NCBI GenBank assembly: GCA_902363335.1
Contig: CABIZV010000004.1
Span: 248,001-312,000, forward strand
From: Enterobacteriaceae bacterium
GTDB lineage: Bacteria > Pseudomonadota > Gammaproteobacteria > Enterobacterales > Enterobacteriaceae
Length of the DNA: 64,000 nt
Reading direction: 5' to 3'
Part shown: positions 26,232 through 35,511 of the stretch, one piece after another
How the letters are laid out: each line of letters opens with the position of its first letter
Position numbering within the stretch: the first letter of the stretch is position 1
Notes under the pieces: model-generated
The model's database searches: none
What the model was told of the DNA's origin: nothing
What the model saw: the letters and a program-made list of their open reading frames with translations, nothing else
Position numbers and translations under genes: made by a program

Positions 26232-27324
26232 GGTTGTGCTGTATTGCCGCCCTGGGTTTGAGAAAGAGTGTGCTGCGGAAATTACCGATAAAGCCGGGCG
26301 TCGTGAAGTCTTTGGCTTTGCGCGCGTGAAAGACAATTCAGGCTATGTGATTTTCGAATGCTATCAGGACGGTGATGCGGATAAGCTCGCGCGCGACCTG
26401 CCGTTTAGTTCGCTGGTCTTTGCCCGCCAGATGATTGTGGTGGGGGAGCTGTTAAAAGATCTGCCGCCGGAAGACCGCGTTTCGCCTATCGTCGGCATGC
26501 TGCAAGGCGTGGTGGAGAAGGGTGGCGATTTACGCGTGGAAGTGGCGGATACCAACGAAAGCAAAGAGTTGATGAAGTTCTGCCGCAAGCTCACCGTACC
26601 GCTGCGTTCCGCGCTGCGTGAAGTTAAGGTGTTAGCACCGTATGAAACTACCAAGCGCCCTGTGGTACACGTGTTCTTTATTGCGCCGGGATGCTGCTAT
26701 ACCGGTTATTCCTATAGCACCAACAACTCGCCATTCTATATGGGGATCCCGCGTCTGAAATTCCCATCCGACGCGCCAAGCCGCTCAACCCTGAAGCTTG
26801 AAGAGGCATTCCACGTCTTTATTCCTGCCGATGAGTGGGACGAGCGTCTGGCAAACGGCATGTATGCCGTTGACCTGGGTGCCTGCCCGGGGGGCTGGAC
26901 CTATCAGTTGGTTAAACGCAACATGTGGGTATCGTCTGTGGATAACGGCCCAATGGCGCAAAGCCTGATGGATACCGGCCAGGTGACCTGGCTGCGTGAA
27001 GATGGTTTCCGCTACCGCCCGACGCGTAACAACATTTCGTGGATGGTGTGCGATATGGTCGAGCGTCCGGCGAAGGTTGCCGCGCTGATGGCGGAATGGC
27101 TGGTTAACGGTTGGTGCCGCGAAACGATTTTCAACCTGAAGCTGCCTATGAAAAAGCGTTACGAGGAATTGTCGAGTAACCTGGCGTATATCCAGGAAAA
27201 ACTGGATGAGAATGGTATCAACGCGCAGATTCAGGCGCGTCAGCTGTACCACGATCGTGAAGAAGTGACCGTTCATATTCGCCGGTTGTGGGCGGCCGTT
27301 GGTGGTCGTCGCGACGAACGCTAA
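26224..27324 (+). CDS. rlmM: 23S rRNA 2'-O-ribose C2498 methyltransferase RlmM
   Basis: SAM-dependent methylation of C2498 in 23S rRNA. ATG at 26224 gives 366 residues as in E. coli; a longer in-frame start in ygdD is rejected. An N-terminal THUMP domain spans about 1-165, and a Rossmann methyltransferase domain from about 190 carries the SAM motif AVDLGACPGGWTYQLV. The catalytic KDKE-type lysines include the late FNLKLPMKKRYEE. Confidence 0.96.
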   Translation: MNKVVLYCRPGFEKECAAEITDKAGRREVFGFARVKDNSGYVIFECYQDGDADKLARDLPFSSLVFARQMIVVGELLKDLPPEDRVSPIVGMLQGVVEKGGDLRVEVADTNESKELMKFCRKLTVPLRSALREVKVLAPYETTKRPVVHVFFIAPGCCYTGYSYSTNNSPFYMGIPRLKFPSDAPSRSTLKLEEAFHVFIPADEWDERLANGMYAVDLGACPGGWTYQLVKRNMWVSSVDNGPMAQSLMDTGQVTWLREDGFRYRPTRNNISWMVCDMVERPAKVAALMAEWLVNGWCRETIFNLKLPMKKRYEELSSNLAYIQEKLDENGINAQIQARQLYHDREEVTVHIRRLWAAVGGRRDER

Positions 27325-27334
27325 TCCCTGCCAT

Positions 27335-27522
27335 CCCGGCGGCGCTGCGCTTGGCCGGGCTACAATCGTGCTCGAATGTAGACACTGTGGGTATTGACAA
27401 CCTGTAGGCCTGATAAGCTACGCGCCATCTGGCATAATCGTGCACATTGCCGGATGGCGGCTACGCCTTATCCGGCCTACGCCAATTGGTGGCCCGGGCC
27501 AGGCGTGTATGCCGACCCCGGG
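27335..27522. repeat. REP/BIME cluster between rlmM and xni
   Basis: Units at 27335-27362 (CCCGGCG...GCCGGGC), 27403-27480 (GTAGGCCTGATAAGC... to ...TTATCCGGCCTAC, a head-to-head pair) and 27491-27522 (CCCGGGCC...CCCCGGG). They lie between converging genes, where such elements often accumulate. Confidence 0.85.
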
Positions 27523-27524
27523 AA

Positions 27525-28283
27525 TTAACGTCCCGCCAGCCGTAGCTGCTGCAAATTGCCGTCGATATGCAAATCTGTCTGTAGCCGGGCAATGTCCCGG
27601 CATAAAAACGCCATCTCCCGATGCGCTTCCAGTTTTTTGCGCCACTTGTCCGGCACTTCATCTAACCGCGCATACAGTTCTTCCAGCGTGCCAAATTGTA
27701 CGAGCAACTGCGTAGCACTCTTCGCGCCAATACCCGCGACCCCCGGTACTTTTGAACTGCTAATTCCTGCCAGCCCCCAGTAGTCGGGCAACTGCTGCGG
27801 GAGCACGCCAAACTCTTTGTCGATAAACGGCGCATCGAGCCAGCGTTTCTGGAAATAGTCGCGAATCTGCAAGGTGGGGGAGAGTAGCTGGCAGTAGCCC
27901 TTATCCGTTGAGACAATCGTTGCCTGATGCCCCGCTTGTGTGACCTTGACCGCGAGGGTCGCGGCTAAATCATCGGCCTCATTACCGGCAGAAACCCAGC
28001 AGCCTACGCCGCGCTGTTCAAATGCGGCGCGTAGGGCGGGCATTTCAGCATGTAGCTCGTCAGGCATGGGCGCGCGACCCGCTTTATAGTCCGGGAGTCG
28101 CTGGTGTCGCCAGCCGCTATTGCGCGCCTCATCATCGAATACCGCGACCGCATGCGTCGGCTGGCTGTGAACAATCAGCAGATCCAGCGCGTGTTGGCAG
28201 GTTTCCACGCAGGGGGAGCCCTGCACGGCATGAATGCGGCGGATTAAGTTGAGTGCGTCAACGATGAGCAAATGAACGGCCAC
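27525..28283 (-). CDS. xni: Flap endonuclease Xni (ExoIX)
   Basis: 5'-nuclease-family protein related to the N-terminal domain of DNA polymerase I. It has 252 residues (251 in E. coli), with VDALNLIRRIHA near the N-terminus, the acidic cluster GNEADDLAATLA, STDKGYCQLL, and the helix-hairpin-helix GLAGISSSKVPGVAGIGAKSA. The C-terminus LAGR differs slightly from E. coli. Confidence 0.95.
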   Translation of the reverse strand: MAVHLLIVDALNLIRRIHAVQGSPCVETCQHALDLLIVHSQPTHAVAVFDDEARNSGWRHQRLPDYKAGRAPMPDELHAEMPALRAAFEQRGVGCWVSAGNEADDLAATLAVKVTQAGHQATIVSTDKGYCQLLSPTLQIRDYFQKRWLDAPFIDKEFGVLPQQLPDYWGLAGISSSKVPGVAGIGAKSATQLLVQFGTLEELYARLDEVPDKWRKKLEAHREMAFLCRDIARLQTDLHIDGNLQQLRLAGR

Positions 28284-28363
28284 GCGATGTTCTCCCTGAC
28301 AAAATAGGGGCTAAGGGTAACATTGCTGGCAAAGTGAGGCTATTGGCGGGGAAGAAAACGGGA

Positions 28364-28388
28364 AGAGGCCTCGCAAAACGAGGCCTCT
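28364..28388 (-). terminator. Intrinsic terminator after sdaB
   Basis: AGAGGCCTCG-loop-CGAGGCCTCT gives a perfect 10-bp stem with a 5-nt loop, 11 bp past the sdaB stop. On the minus strand it is followed by TCCCGTTTTCTT. Confidence 0.8.
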
Positions 28389-28398
28389 GGGGAAGTGC

Positions 28399-29763
28399 TT
28401 AGTCGCAGGAGACTTTCATTGCCAGGCCGCCGCGAGAAGTTTCGCGATATTTGGCATTCATGTCTTTACCCGTTTCGTACATGGTTTCGATGACTTTATC
28501 GAGGCACACGCGCGGCTCGCTGGTGCGGCGCAGCGCCATACGAGCGGCGTTTACCGCCTTCACGGAGGCGATTGCGTTACGCTCGATACACGGTACCTGA
28601 ACCTGACCGGCGACCGGGTCACAGGTCAGGCCGAGGTTATGCTCCATGCCGATTTCCGCGGCGATGCACACCTGCGCCGGGCTACCGCCCAGAAGCTCAG
28701 CCAGACCGGCTGCCGCCATCGAACAGGCTACGCCCACTTCGCCCTGGCAGCCGACTTCTGCGCCAGAGATTGACGCATTCATTTTGTACAATGAGCCAAT
28801 GGCGCTGGTGACCAGCAGGTAACGAGCCAGTGAGTTGGCGTTAACTTCACGGATAAACTTGTCGTAGTACGCCAGCACCGCCGGAACGATACCGCAGGCA
28901 CCGTTCGTTGGCGCCGTTACGACGCGGCCACCGGCCGCATTTTCTTCGTTAACCGCCAGCGCGAACATGTTGATCCAGTCAACGACCGCCATTGGATCGC
29001 TGTTTACTTTATCCTGGCTGACCAGCATACGGCGCAGCGCGGCAGCACGGCGCGGAACGCGCAGCTTACCAGGCAGAACACCCTCGGTGGTGGTGCCGTG
29101 CTCGATACCGCCTTTCATCACCGCCCAGACGTCGGCAAAGTGTTTTTCCAACTCTTCTTTGCTGTGCAAGGCCAGTTCGTTTTGCATCATCAGGCCTGAC
29201 AGTGACAGACCCGTTTCGCTGCAATGACGCTGTAAGTCCGCCGCGTTTTTGTATGGATACGGCACGGCGACCGGCGCATCGTCCTGCTGGCCGAAATGCT
29301 CTTCATCGACGATAAAGCCGCCGCCGATGGAATAATAGGTTTTGCTGTAAACCGCTTTATCACCCGCCAGCGCGGTGATACGCATGCCGTTTTCGTGCAG
29401 CGAGAGGTTGTCCGTGTGGAAGTTCATACACTGGTCAACCGGGAACTCGACTTCGTGTTGCCCGTCCGCCAGCAGCAGGCGACCGTGAGTGTTCACGTCC
29501 TGGATAAATGACGGAATAGCATCGATATCAACCGTATCCGGCAGATTTCCTGCCAGACCCATAATAATGGCGATATCCGTATGGTGACCTTTACCGGTCA
29601 AAGAAAGTGAGCCGTATACATCGACGACCACGCGAGTGATATCAGCGAGGATCCCACGCGCAATCAAGTCGTCCGTGAATTGTTTGCCTGCTTTCATTGG
29701 CCCGACGGTGTGCGAGCTGGAAGGACCAATGCCGATTTTGAAAATATCGAATACGCTAATCAT
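28399..29763 (-). CDS. sdaB: L-serine dehydratase 2 SdaB
   Basis: [4Fe-4S] enzyme that deaminates L-serine to pyruvate. It has 454 residues (455 in E. coli). N-terminal beta domain with GPSSSHTVGPMKAG. The alpha domain contains the cluster cysteines in NGACGIVPAVL, GLTCDPVAGQVQVPCIERN and, near the C-terminus, the flexible tail ending VSCD. It is downstream of the serine transporter sdaC, separated by a 51-bp spacer with a GC-rich hairpin. Confidence 0.96.
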   Translation of the reverse strand: MISVFDIFKIGIGPSSSHTVGPMKAGKQFTDDLIARGILADITRVVVDVYGSLSLTGKGHHTDIAIIMGLAGNLPDTVDIDAIPSFIQDVNTHGRLLLADGQHEVEFPVDQCMNFHTDNLSLHENGMRITALAGDKAVYSKTYYSIGGGFIVDEEHFGQQDDAPVAVPYPYKNAADLQRHCSETGLSLSGLMMQNELALHSKEELEKHFADVWAVMKGGIEHGTTTEGVLPGKLRVPRRAAALRRMLVSQDKVNSDPMAVVDWINMFALAVNEENAAGGRVVTAPTNGACGIVPAVLAYYDKFIREVNANSLARYLLVTSAIGSLYKMNASISGAEVGCQGEVGVACSMAAAGLAELLGGSPAQVCIAAEIGMEHNLGLTCDPVAGQVQVPCIERNAIASVKAVNAARMALRRTSEPRVCLDKVIETMYETGKDMNAKYRETSRGGLAMKVSCD

Positions 29764-29814
29764 GAGGCGTCCATTGTATTACGAGGTGCGCCGCCCGAAG
29801 GCGGCGCCGGGGAA

Positions 29815-31104
29815 TTAACTGACCAGAGAGTAGGAGATTGCGGAGATAGCGATAAGACCCATCAGAACAACAAACACGTTGCTGATGTGACCGCTGTACT
29901 TACGCATTGCCGGTACTTTCTGAATGGCATACATCGGCATCAGGAACAGAATCATCGCGATGATTGGGCCACCCAGGGTCTCAATCATACCGAGGATGCT
30001 TGGGTTCAGCGTCGCCACGATCCAGGTGGTGATCAGCATGAATGCCGCAGTGATTTTGTTCAGCTTACCGATTTCAATGGTTTTGCCTTTACCGCGCAGA
30101 GACTTGATAACCATCCCGTTAAAGCCTTCACGTGCGCCCAGATAGTGGCCCAGGAAGGATTTGGTGATAGCGATAATCGCGATGATTGGCGCCATCCAGG
30201 CAATCACTGGCGCGTTAAAGTGGTTAGCCAGGTAAGACAGGATAGAGATGTTCTGCTCTTTTGCCGCAGCCAGGTCCGCTGGGGACAGGCTCAGTACGCA
30301 GCTGAAGACGAAGAACATTACGGTCAACACCATCATGATGTGAGCGCGAGCCAGGATTGAAGAACATTTCTTCTCTGCGCCTTCGCCGTACTCTTCACGC
30401 TTGGCAACTGCAAACGAGGAGATGATTGGTGAGTGGTTAAAGGAGAACACCATGACCGGGATTGCCAGCCACAGGGTCATCCACAGGCCGTTGCCGGTAG
30501 AAGCTGCGCTGCTAAAGGACAGGGTTTCCAGAGCGGCACCGCTCCACTGAGGGATCAGGTACAGCGCCAGCACCATCAGGGCGATAACAAACGGGAACAC
30601 CAGGATGCTCATCGCTTTCACGATCATCTGCTCACCAAAACGCACGATGGTCATCATACCCACGATAAGAATCAGGGACAGGATGGCGCGCGGTGGCGGC
30701 GTGATGTGAAGCTGGTGGCTCAGGAAGCTATCAACGGTGTTGGTGATAGCCACGCTGTAAACCAGCAGGATTGGGTAGATAGCGAAGAAGTAGAGCAGGG
30801 TAATCAGTTTACCTGCGCCAACGCCGAAGTGTTCTTCTACTACTTCCGTGATGTCTTCGCCCGGATTTTTACCCGACAGCACAAAGCGGGTCAGACCGCG
30901 GTGTGCAAAGTAGGTCATTGGGAAAGCCAGGAGCGCCATGATGATAAGCGGGATCATACCGCCGACACCGGCATTAATTGGCAGGAACAGGACGCCTGCG
31001 CCGATTGCAGTGCCGTAAAGACCCAGCATCCACATTGTATCTGTTTTACGCCATCCGCTAGCAGAATCTGCTGTGACGATGGTGCTGGTTTGTGTGTTTT
31101 CCAT
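29815..31104 (-). CDS. sdaC: Serine:proton symporter SdaC
   Basis: High-affinity serine importer of the HAAAP family. The ATG at 31104 follows AGGAGATACAG and gives 429 residues, as in E. coli. Eleven hydrophobic segments are visible from about residue 22 to the C-terminus; GLYGTAIGAGVLFLPINAG marks the first. It probably forms an operon with sdaB for serine catabolism. Confidence 0.96.
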   Translation of the reverse strand: MENTQTSTIVTADSASGWRKTDTMWMLGLYGTAIGAGVLFLPINAGVGGMIPLIIMALLAFPMTYFAHRGLTRFVLSGKNPGEDITEVVEEHFGVGAGKLITLLYFFAIYPILLVYSVAITNTVDSFLSHQLHITPPPRAILSLILIVGMMTIVRFGEQMIVKAMSILVFPFVIALMVLALYLIPQWSGAALETLSFSSAASTGNGLWMTLWLAIPVMVFSFNHSPIISSFAVAKREEYGEGAEKKCSSILARAHIMMVLTVMFFVFSCVLSLSPADLAAAKEQNISILSYLANHFNAPVIAWMAPIIAIIAITKSFLGHYLGAREGFNGMVIKSLRGKGKTIEIGKLNKITAAFMLITTWIVATLNPSILGMIETLGGPIIAMILFLMPMYAIQKVPAMRKYSGHISNVFVVLMGLIAISAISYSLVS

Positions 31105-31605
31105 CTGTATCTCCTGGAGGAAGGAAAATGCTAATTTTTTAGACAAATAAAGTAAAAATAACGATAAACATAATATTAAATTTTATACGATTCGGTTTTT
31201 TTGTGATTTTTACCCGAAGCCGTTTTTGACGAGCGCAAATGTACATTTAACTGCTAAATGTATCAGTGATCAGGATCCCAATTGTAATAATCCACTTTTG
31301 AGGAGGGTTATTGCAGGTCTTTACCCTGTGATCAGCTTTTATGCGAAAATTAATGGTCGCGAAGGCTAACATTCGTAGTATGAGTGGTAAATGGGGATGG
31401 GGGTAAATACGATGTTTTTGCTGATAAAAATGAAGAAACTGGCGTTTTTTAGCGCTCAATCATAACTATTGGTGATAATGTCTGGTTACCCATGTCACGC
31501 AAACGATTGGCTATGGCCGTGAAAAGTGAGATTTTAGTGCTGGAATTTTGAATTCCCGGCGGAGAATACCGCCGGAAGCGTAGAGGAATACGCTAAGTGT
31601 GTTTC
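31105..31605. other. 500-bp AT-rich region upstream of sdaC
   Basis: No convincing gene. It holds the sdaC leader and promoter region. Two TGTGA/TGATC-like half sites (about 31202-31206 and 31327-31334) could be CRP contacts, and sdaC is CRP-activated in E. coli, but neither is a full consensus. A hairpin after ppnN lies at 31556-31575. Confidence 0.5.
31556..31575 (-). terminator. Hairpin after ppnN
   Basis: CCGGCGG-AGAATA-CCGCCGG, a 7-bp perfect GC stem, 30 bp past the ppnN stop. On the minus strand it is followed by GAATTC, not by a clear T-run, so it may be a weak terminator or an RNA stabiliser. Confidence 0.5.
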
Positions 31606-32970
31606 TTAAGCGCAGATTTCGTAGCAAGGAATATAGGCCGAGCCCGGCAGCTTCATACGGTGCTGGGCGACAAATCCCTGAAGCAGCTCGTCCATGCGGC
31701 GCATCATCTCTTTATCGCCGTGGATTTTAAATGGCCCGAACTCTTCAATGGCGCGGATACCCACTTCTTTCACGTTACCCGCGACAATACCGGAGAAGGC
31801 ACGGCGCAGGTCTGCCGCTAACACTTCAATAGGCTGGTCGGGGTAGAGCTTCAGATTCGCCATATTTTCGTGCGACGGTTCGAACGGCATTTGTAAATCC
31901 GGGGCAATGCGAATCGACCAGTTAAAGCTGTAGGCGTCTCCGGTATCACGACGGTTTTCTTTGACCAGCGGCATCGCCTTTTTCATCTCACGTGCCACTT
32001 CCACTTCATCGTCAATGATGATTTTGTAATGGCGGCGCGCCCCTTCACCCAGCGTATGCACCACGAACTCATCCAGCACGCGGAAGTAATCTGCGCTCTC
32101 TTTCGGGCCGGTGAGGATAAGCGGGAGCACCTGATTTTTGTTCGCTGGATTCATCAAAATACCCAGCAGATACAGCAGCTCTTCCGCCGTACCTACGCCG
32201 CCCGGGAAAATGATAATCCCATGGGCAATACGCACGAACGCTTCCAGACGTTTTTCAATATCTGGCATGATGATCAGTTCGTTGACCAGCGGGTTAGGCG
32301 GCTCGGCGGCAATGATTGATGGTTCGGTCATCCCGATAAAGCGGCCTTCTTTGTAGCGCTGCTGCGCATGGCCGACGGCCGCGCCCTTCATTGGCGCTTC
32401 CATCGCGCCCGGGCCACAGCCGGTACAGATGTTAAGCTCGCGCAGGCCCAGTTGGTTACCAACCCGGCGAGCATAAAGATATTCGTTTTCGTTAATGGAG
32501 TGACCGCCCCAGCATACGACCATGCTTGGCGCTTCACCCACGTGCAGCGCACGGGCGTTACGCAGGATGGAGAAAACGAGGTTGGTGATATGCGTGGAGC
32601 TTTCTAAATCGATATTCGGGAAGCGCACGGCATTATGCAGCTGCCCGTAAACAAACAGAATATCGCGCAGGACGGCAAACAGGTTGGCCTGTAGCGAGCG
32701 AATGATCCGCCCGTCAACGAAAGCCTCTTCCGGTGGATTGATCAGTTCAAGCTTCACGCCGCGTTCGCGACTTAGCACGTTGATATCGAAGTTTTCAAAG
32801 CGCGATAGCAGCTCTTTGCTGTTATCGGTCAGGCTACCTGAGTTGAGTACAGCCAGTGAACAGTTGCGGAACAATTGGTACAGGTCGCTGCTGGCCGTGC
32901 GTTTAAGCATGTCCACTTCCAGCTGCGACAACATATCCATTGAGCCTAGCGGGCTAATATGTGTAATCAA
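31606..32970 (-). CDS. ppnN: Pyrimidine/purine nucleotide 5'-monophosphate nucleosidase PpnN
   Basis: Hydrolyses nucleotide monophosphates to base and ribose 5-phosphate. The E. coli enzyme (formerly YgdH) is activated by (p)ppGpp. The 454 residues match E. coli throughout. The LOG-family core has CTGCGPGAMEAPMKGA and the FPGGVGTAEELLYLLG nucleotide-binding motif near the centre, flanked by the N- and C-terminal extensions that distinguish PpnN from short LOG proteins. Confidence 0.96.
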   Translation of the reverse strand: MITHISPLGSMDMLSQLEVDMLKRTASSDLYQLFRNCSLAVLNSGSLTDNSKELLSRFENFDINVLSRERGVKLELINPPEEAFVDGRIIRSLQANLFAVLRDILFVYGQLHNAVRFPNIDLESSTHITNLVFSILRNARALHVGEAPSMVVCWGGHSINENEYLYARRVGNQLGLRELNICTGCGPGAMEAPMKGAAVGHAQQRYKEGRFIGMTEPSIIAAEPPNPLVNELIIMPDIEKRLEAFVRIAHGIIIFPGGVGTAEELLYLLGILMNPANKNQVLPLILTGPKESADYFRVLDEFVVHTLGEGARRHYKIIIDDEVEVAREMKKAMPLVKENRRDTGDAYSFNWSIRIAPDLQMPFEPSHENMANLKLYPDQPIEVLAADLRRAFSGIVAGNVKEVGIRAIEEFGPFKIHGDKEMMRRMDELLQGFVAQHRMKLPGSAYIPCYEICA

Positions 32971-33086
32971 GGGAACTCCTTACAGGACGAAAATCGCCTT
33001 CCTTAATGATTACAATAGCCTCGCTGGCAACCTTTCTACAACCTCATGCGCGGAACAATGTGCACAACATTGATAAATTGTTCAGG

Positions 33087-33932
33087 TTATTGGCGTACCA
33101 GACGACCAATGGCGGGAACAAATTCGGTATTTGAGCGCCACGGGTTGATGTCCAGACCGCCTCGACGCGTATAACGCGCATACACGCTCAGGCTTTCCGG
33201 CGCGCAAAAACGCAGAATGTCGTTGAAGATACGTTCGACGCACTGCTCGTGGAACTCGTTGTGATGGCGGAAAGAGACCAAATAGCGCAGCAGTTTTTCC
33301 CTGTCAATTTGTGGGCCACGATACTGAATCTGCACTGAGCCCCAGTCAGGCTGATGGGTGATAAGACAGTTCGATTTCAGCAAATGGCTGACCAGCGTCT
33401 CCTGCACCACTTTTTGACCGGCGGCACCGTCAAGGTAGTCGGCATTAAACTGATAGTTATCGATTTCAATATCCTGGTCGTCAATGCAGCTACCGTGGAA
33501 GTGGGCGATAGGCTGGCCTTCCACTTCATCAAGGCGATAAAGCGCCACGGTGACATTACCCTGCGCACAGGCGCTAAGATCGCGCTCGAGCGTCTCCTGT
33601 ACCGCTTGCCAGCTGGCAAACCGTGTCTGGTTAAAGCTATTGAGGTAGAGCTTGAAGCTTTTAGACTCGACCAGGTTTACCGTAGCGTGGCTGAGCTCGA
33701 CGTGCCCCACGGCCACCTGCGGAAGCCCTTTAGCATTAAGCCAGGACAGCTCGTAAAGCGTCCATATATCTGCCCCGTGAAACGGCAGAGAATCGGCATG
33801 CAGATCTAAAGGATCGCGGTTTAAGCTGCGCGGTACGCCCTGAAGCAGCGTGGCATCGTAAGTATCGCGGTAGTCGGTGGTTTTACCCAGCGTGAGGCCA
33901 GAGAGCGCCTGATGGTTCTCGTAAGAAGACAT
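33087..33932 (-). CDS. queF: NADPH-dependent 7-cyano-7-deazaguanine reductase QueF
   Basis: Reduces preQ0 to preQ1 in queuosine synthesis. It has 281 residues (282 in E. coli), the long two-domain type. The thioimide-forming cysteine is in LKSNCLITHQPDWGS (about 190), the glutamate in the preceding strand, and the C-terminal half carries FHEQCVERIF. Divergent from syd. QueE and QueD of the same pathway lie at 53410 and 55572. Confidence 0.96.
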   Translation of the reverse strand: MSSYENHQALSGLTLGKTTDYRDTYDATLLQGVPRSLNRDPLDLHADSLPFHGADIWTLYELSWLNAKGLPQVAVGHVELSHATVNLVESKSFKLYLNSFNQTRFASWQAVQETLERDLSACAQGNVTVALYRLDEVEGQPIAHFHGSCIDDQDIEIDNYQFNADYLDGAAGQKVVQETLVSHLLKSNCLITHQPDWGSVQIQYRGPQIDREKLLRYLVSFRHHNEFHEQCVERIFNDILRFCAPESLSVYARYTRRGGLDINPWRSNTEFVPAIGRLVRQ

Positions 33933-34001
33933 GTTTCACCATTATAAAGCAGGTACACTATTGCCTTTATTGTATCCTGGCTAACCTGAAGAGAGAAATT
34001 C

Positions 34002-34547
34002 GTGGATAAGCAGACCGCAGAAGCACTACACGCCTTTACCCAACGTTATTGCGATGCCTGGCAGCGTGAGCACAATAGCCTGCCGCGTAGCGAAGAGCTC
34101 TACGGGATCCCGTCGCCGTGTCAGGTATCGACCACCGACGATGCGGTGTTCTGGCAGCCACAGCCCTTTGACGGCGAGCAGAATGTAAATGGCGTTGAAC
34201 GCGCAATGGATATTGTGGTACAACAGCCCATTCACACTTATTATACCACTCAGTATGCCGGTGATATGCAGGCGCTGTTCATGGGGGAGACCCTGACGCT
34301 GCTACAGGTGTGGAGTGACGACGATTTCCGTCGCGTGCAGGAAAACCTGATTGGTCACCTGGTCATGCAGAAACGTCTGAAGCTTTCGCCAACGCTATTC
34401 ATCGCCACGCTGGACAGCGAATTAGACGTTATCTCCGTGTGTAACGTGACCGGAGAAGTAGTTAAAGAAACGCTCGGAACGCGTAACCGTCTGCCGCTAG
34501 CCTCATCTCTTGCGAGTTTCCTTACTCAACTTCATCCGATTCTGTAA
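34002..34547 (+). CDS. syd: SecY-interacting protein Syd
   Basis: Cytosolic protein that interacts with SecY at the inner membrane. It has 181 residues as in E. coli. GTG start after GAAGAGAG. Conserved segments include PSPCQVSTTDDAVFWQPQPF and the FRRVQENLIGHLVMQKRLK stretch, plus a concave acidic surface. It is divergent from queF and is followed by the csrB regulatory region. Confidence 0.95.
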   Translation: MDKQTAEALHAFTQRYCDAWQREHNSLPRSEELYGIPSPCQVSTTDDAVFWQPQPFDGEQNVNGVERAMDIVVQQPIHTYYTTQYAGDMQALFMGETLTLLQVWSDDDFRRVQENLIGHLVMQKRLKLSPTLFIATLDSELDVISVCNVTGEVVKETLGTRNRLPLASSLASFLTQLHPIL

Positions 34548-34566
34548 GACAGTTTGCCCGTCACTT

Positions 34567-34615
34567 TGTGAGAGATCTCTTACACGCGCTGTGAGAGATC
34601 GCCAGAAGATAAGTA
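34567..34615 (+). promoter_or_regulatory. UvrY binding sites upstream of csrB
   Basis: TGTGAGAGATCTCTTACA at 34567-34584 is a perfect dyad matching the BarA/UvrY (GacA-type) upstream element of E. coli csrB. A second imperfect set of half sites (TGTGAGAGATC and AAGTAAGACA) continues to 34620. It lies about 175 bp before the csrB 5' end, the usual distance. Confidence 0.85.
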
Positions 34616-34757
34616 AGACACCCCTCCTACCCGTTCTATAATCCTCTTATGTTTCAACGAAGTGATGTATATCATTGGCAAATAATCAGACTGTAAGCCT
34701 TAAGGGTTTGCCTGACAGGCTCTTGTAAGACGAGGCGGAATAGTGGATTCTATCTAC

Positions 34758-35123
34758 GTCGACAGGGAGTCGCACAATGAAGTGAACATCAGGATGATGA
34801 CTCTTCATAGGACACACCGGGAAGGTGATACAAGGATAGGCTTCAGGATGAAGCGCAGGATCACGCAGGAACGCGTTAAAGGACACCTCCAGGACGGAGA
34901 ACGAGAGCCAGACAGGATATCTGGTGGATCAGGAAGATCGGGACACACTCAAGGATTGGGTGAAATCACATCGGGGTGGTGTGATGCAGGAAGCAACCGT
35001 TTATGGATGAACAGGTCAGGAGACCACAGGAAAAGTTGTCACGGACGAGCAGGGAGCACCAAAAGTAGCTGGATTGCTGCGAAACGAACCGGGAGCACTG
35101 TTTTTACAGTGCTCCCTTTTTTT
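34758..35123 (+). ncRNA. csrB: CsrB regulatory RNA (CsrA antagonist)
   Basis: RNA that sequesters the translational regulator CsrA. From GTCGACAGGGAGTC at 34758 to the terminator it is 366 nt (369 in E. coli). It contains about 24 GGA triplets, many as CAGGA in hairpin loops, which are CsrA contact sites. The 3' end GCAGGGAGCACC...AACGAACCGGGAGCACTG is conserved, and the terminator stem GGGAGCACTG...CAGTGCTCCC is followed by seven T. An overlapping 143-codon open frame is not a gene. BarA, the sensor that drives its expression, is encoded at 42648. Confidence 0.98.
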
Positions 35124-35181
35124 GTTTCCTGCCAAGTAGTAGTGGTATCCTGCGCCCGATTTTGTTTCCTCTGAGGTTTCC

Positions 35182-35511
35182 ATGACACACAACGAACGCC
35201 TACGCGATCAACTCCTGCATATTGAAGCTCTGCTCCGTCAACACCAGCACTGGCAGGAATCGGCGCCGCACGACAGCGCCTTTGCCAGCGATCAACCGTT
35301 CTTCATGGACACCATGGAACCGCTTGAATGGTTACAGTGGGTGCTGATCCCACGTATGCACCAGTTGCTGGATAGCGAAATGCCGCTGCCGAAAGATTTT
35401 GCCATTGCACCGTATTATGAAATGGCGCTGGACGCCGCTCATCCGCTGCGGGAAATCATTTTGCCGCCGCTCGCCGCGCTCGATACCCTCTTTGTCGGCG
35501 AAGCCACCTGA
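35182..35511 (+). CDS. yqcC: YqcC family protein (DUF446)
   Basis: 109-residue cytosolic protein of unknown function, helical, with PFFMDTMEPLEWLQWVLIPRM as the family core. It lies 58 bp after csrB, and its stop overlaps the truC start by one base, so it is translationally coupled to truC. Confidence 0.94.
   Translation: MTHNERLRDQLLHIEALLRQHQHWQESAPHDSAFASDQPFFMDTMEPLEWLQWVLIPRMHQLLDSEMPLPKDFAIAPYYEMALDAAHPLREIILPPLAALDTLFVGEAT

Noticed and set aside
31247..31459. 70-codon minus-strand open frame upstream of sdaC
   Set aside because: AT-rich low-complexity translation without ribosome site, in what is better explained as the sdaC regulatory region.
34743..35174. 143-codon plus-strand open frame after syd
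   Set aside because: It lies entirely over CsrB; the sequence is a string of GGA hairpins and ends in the CsrB terminator, and the RNA explains it.
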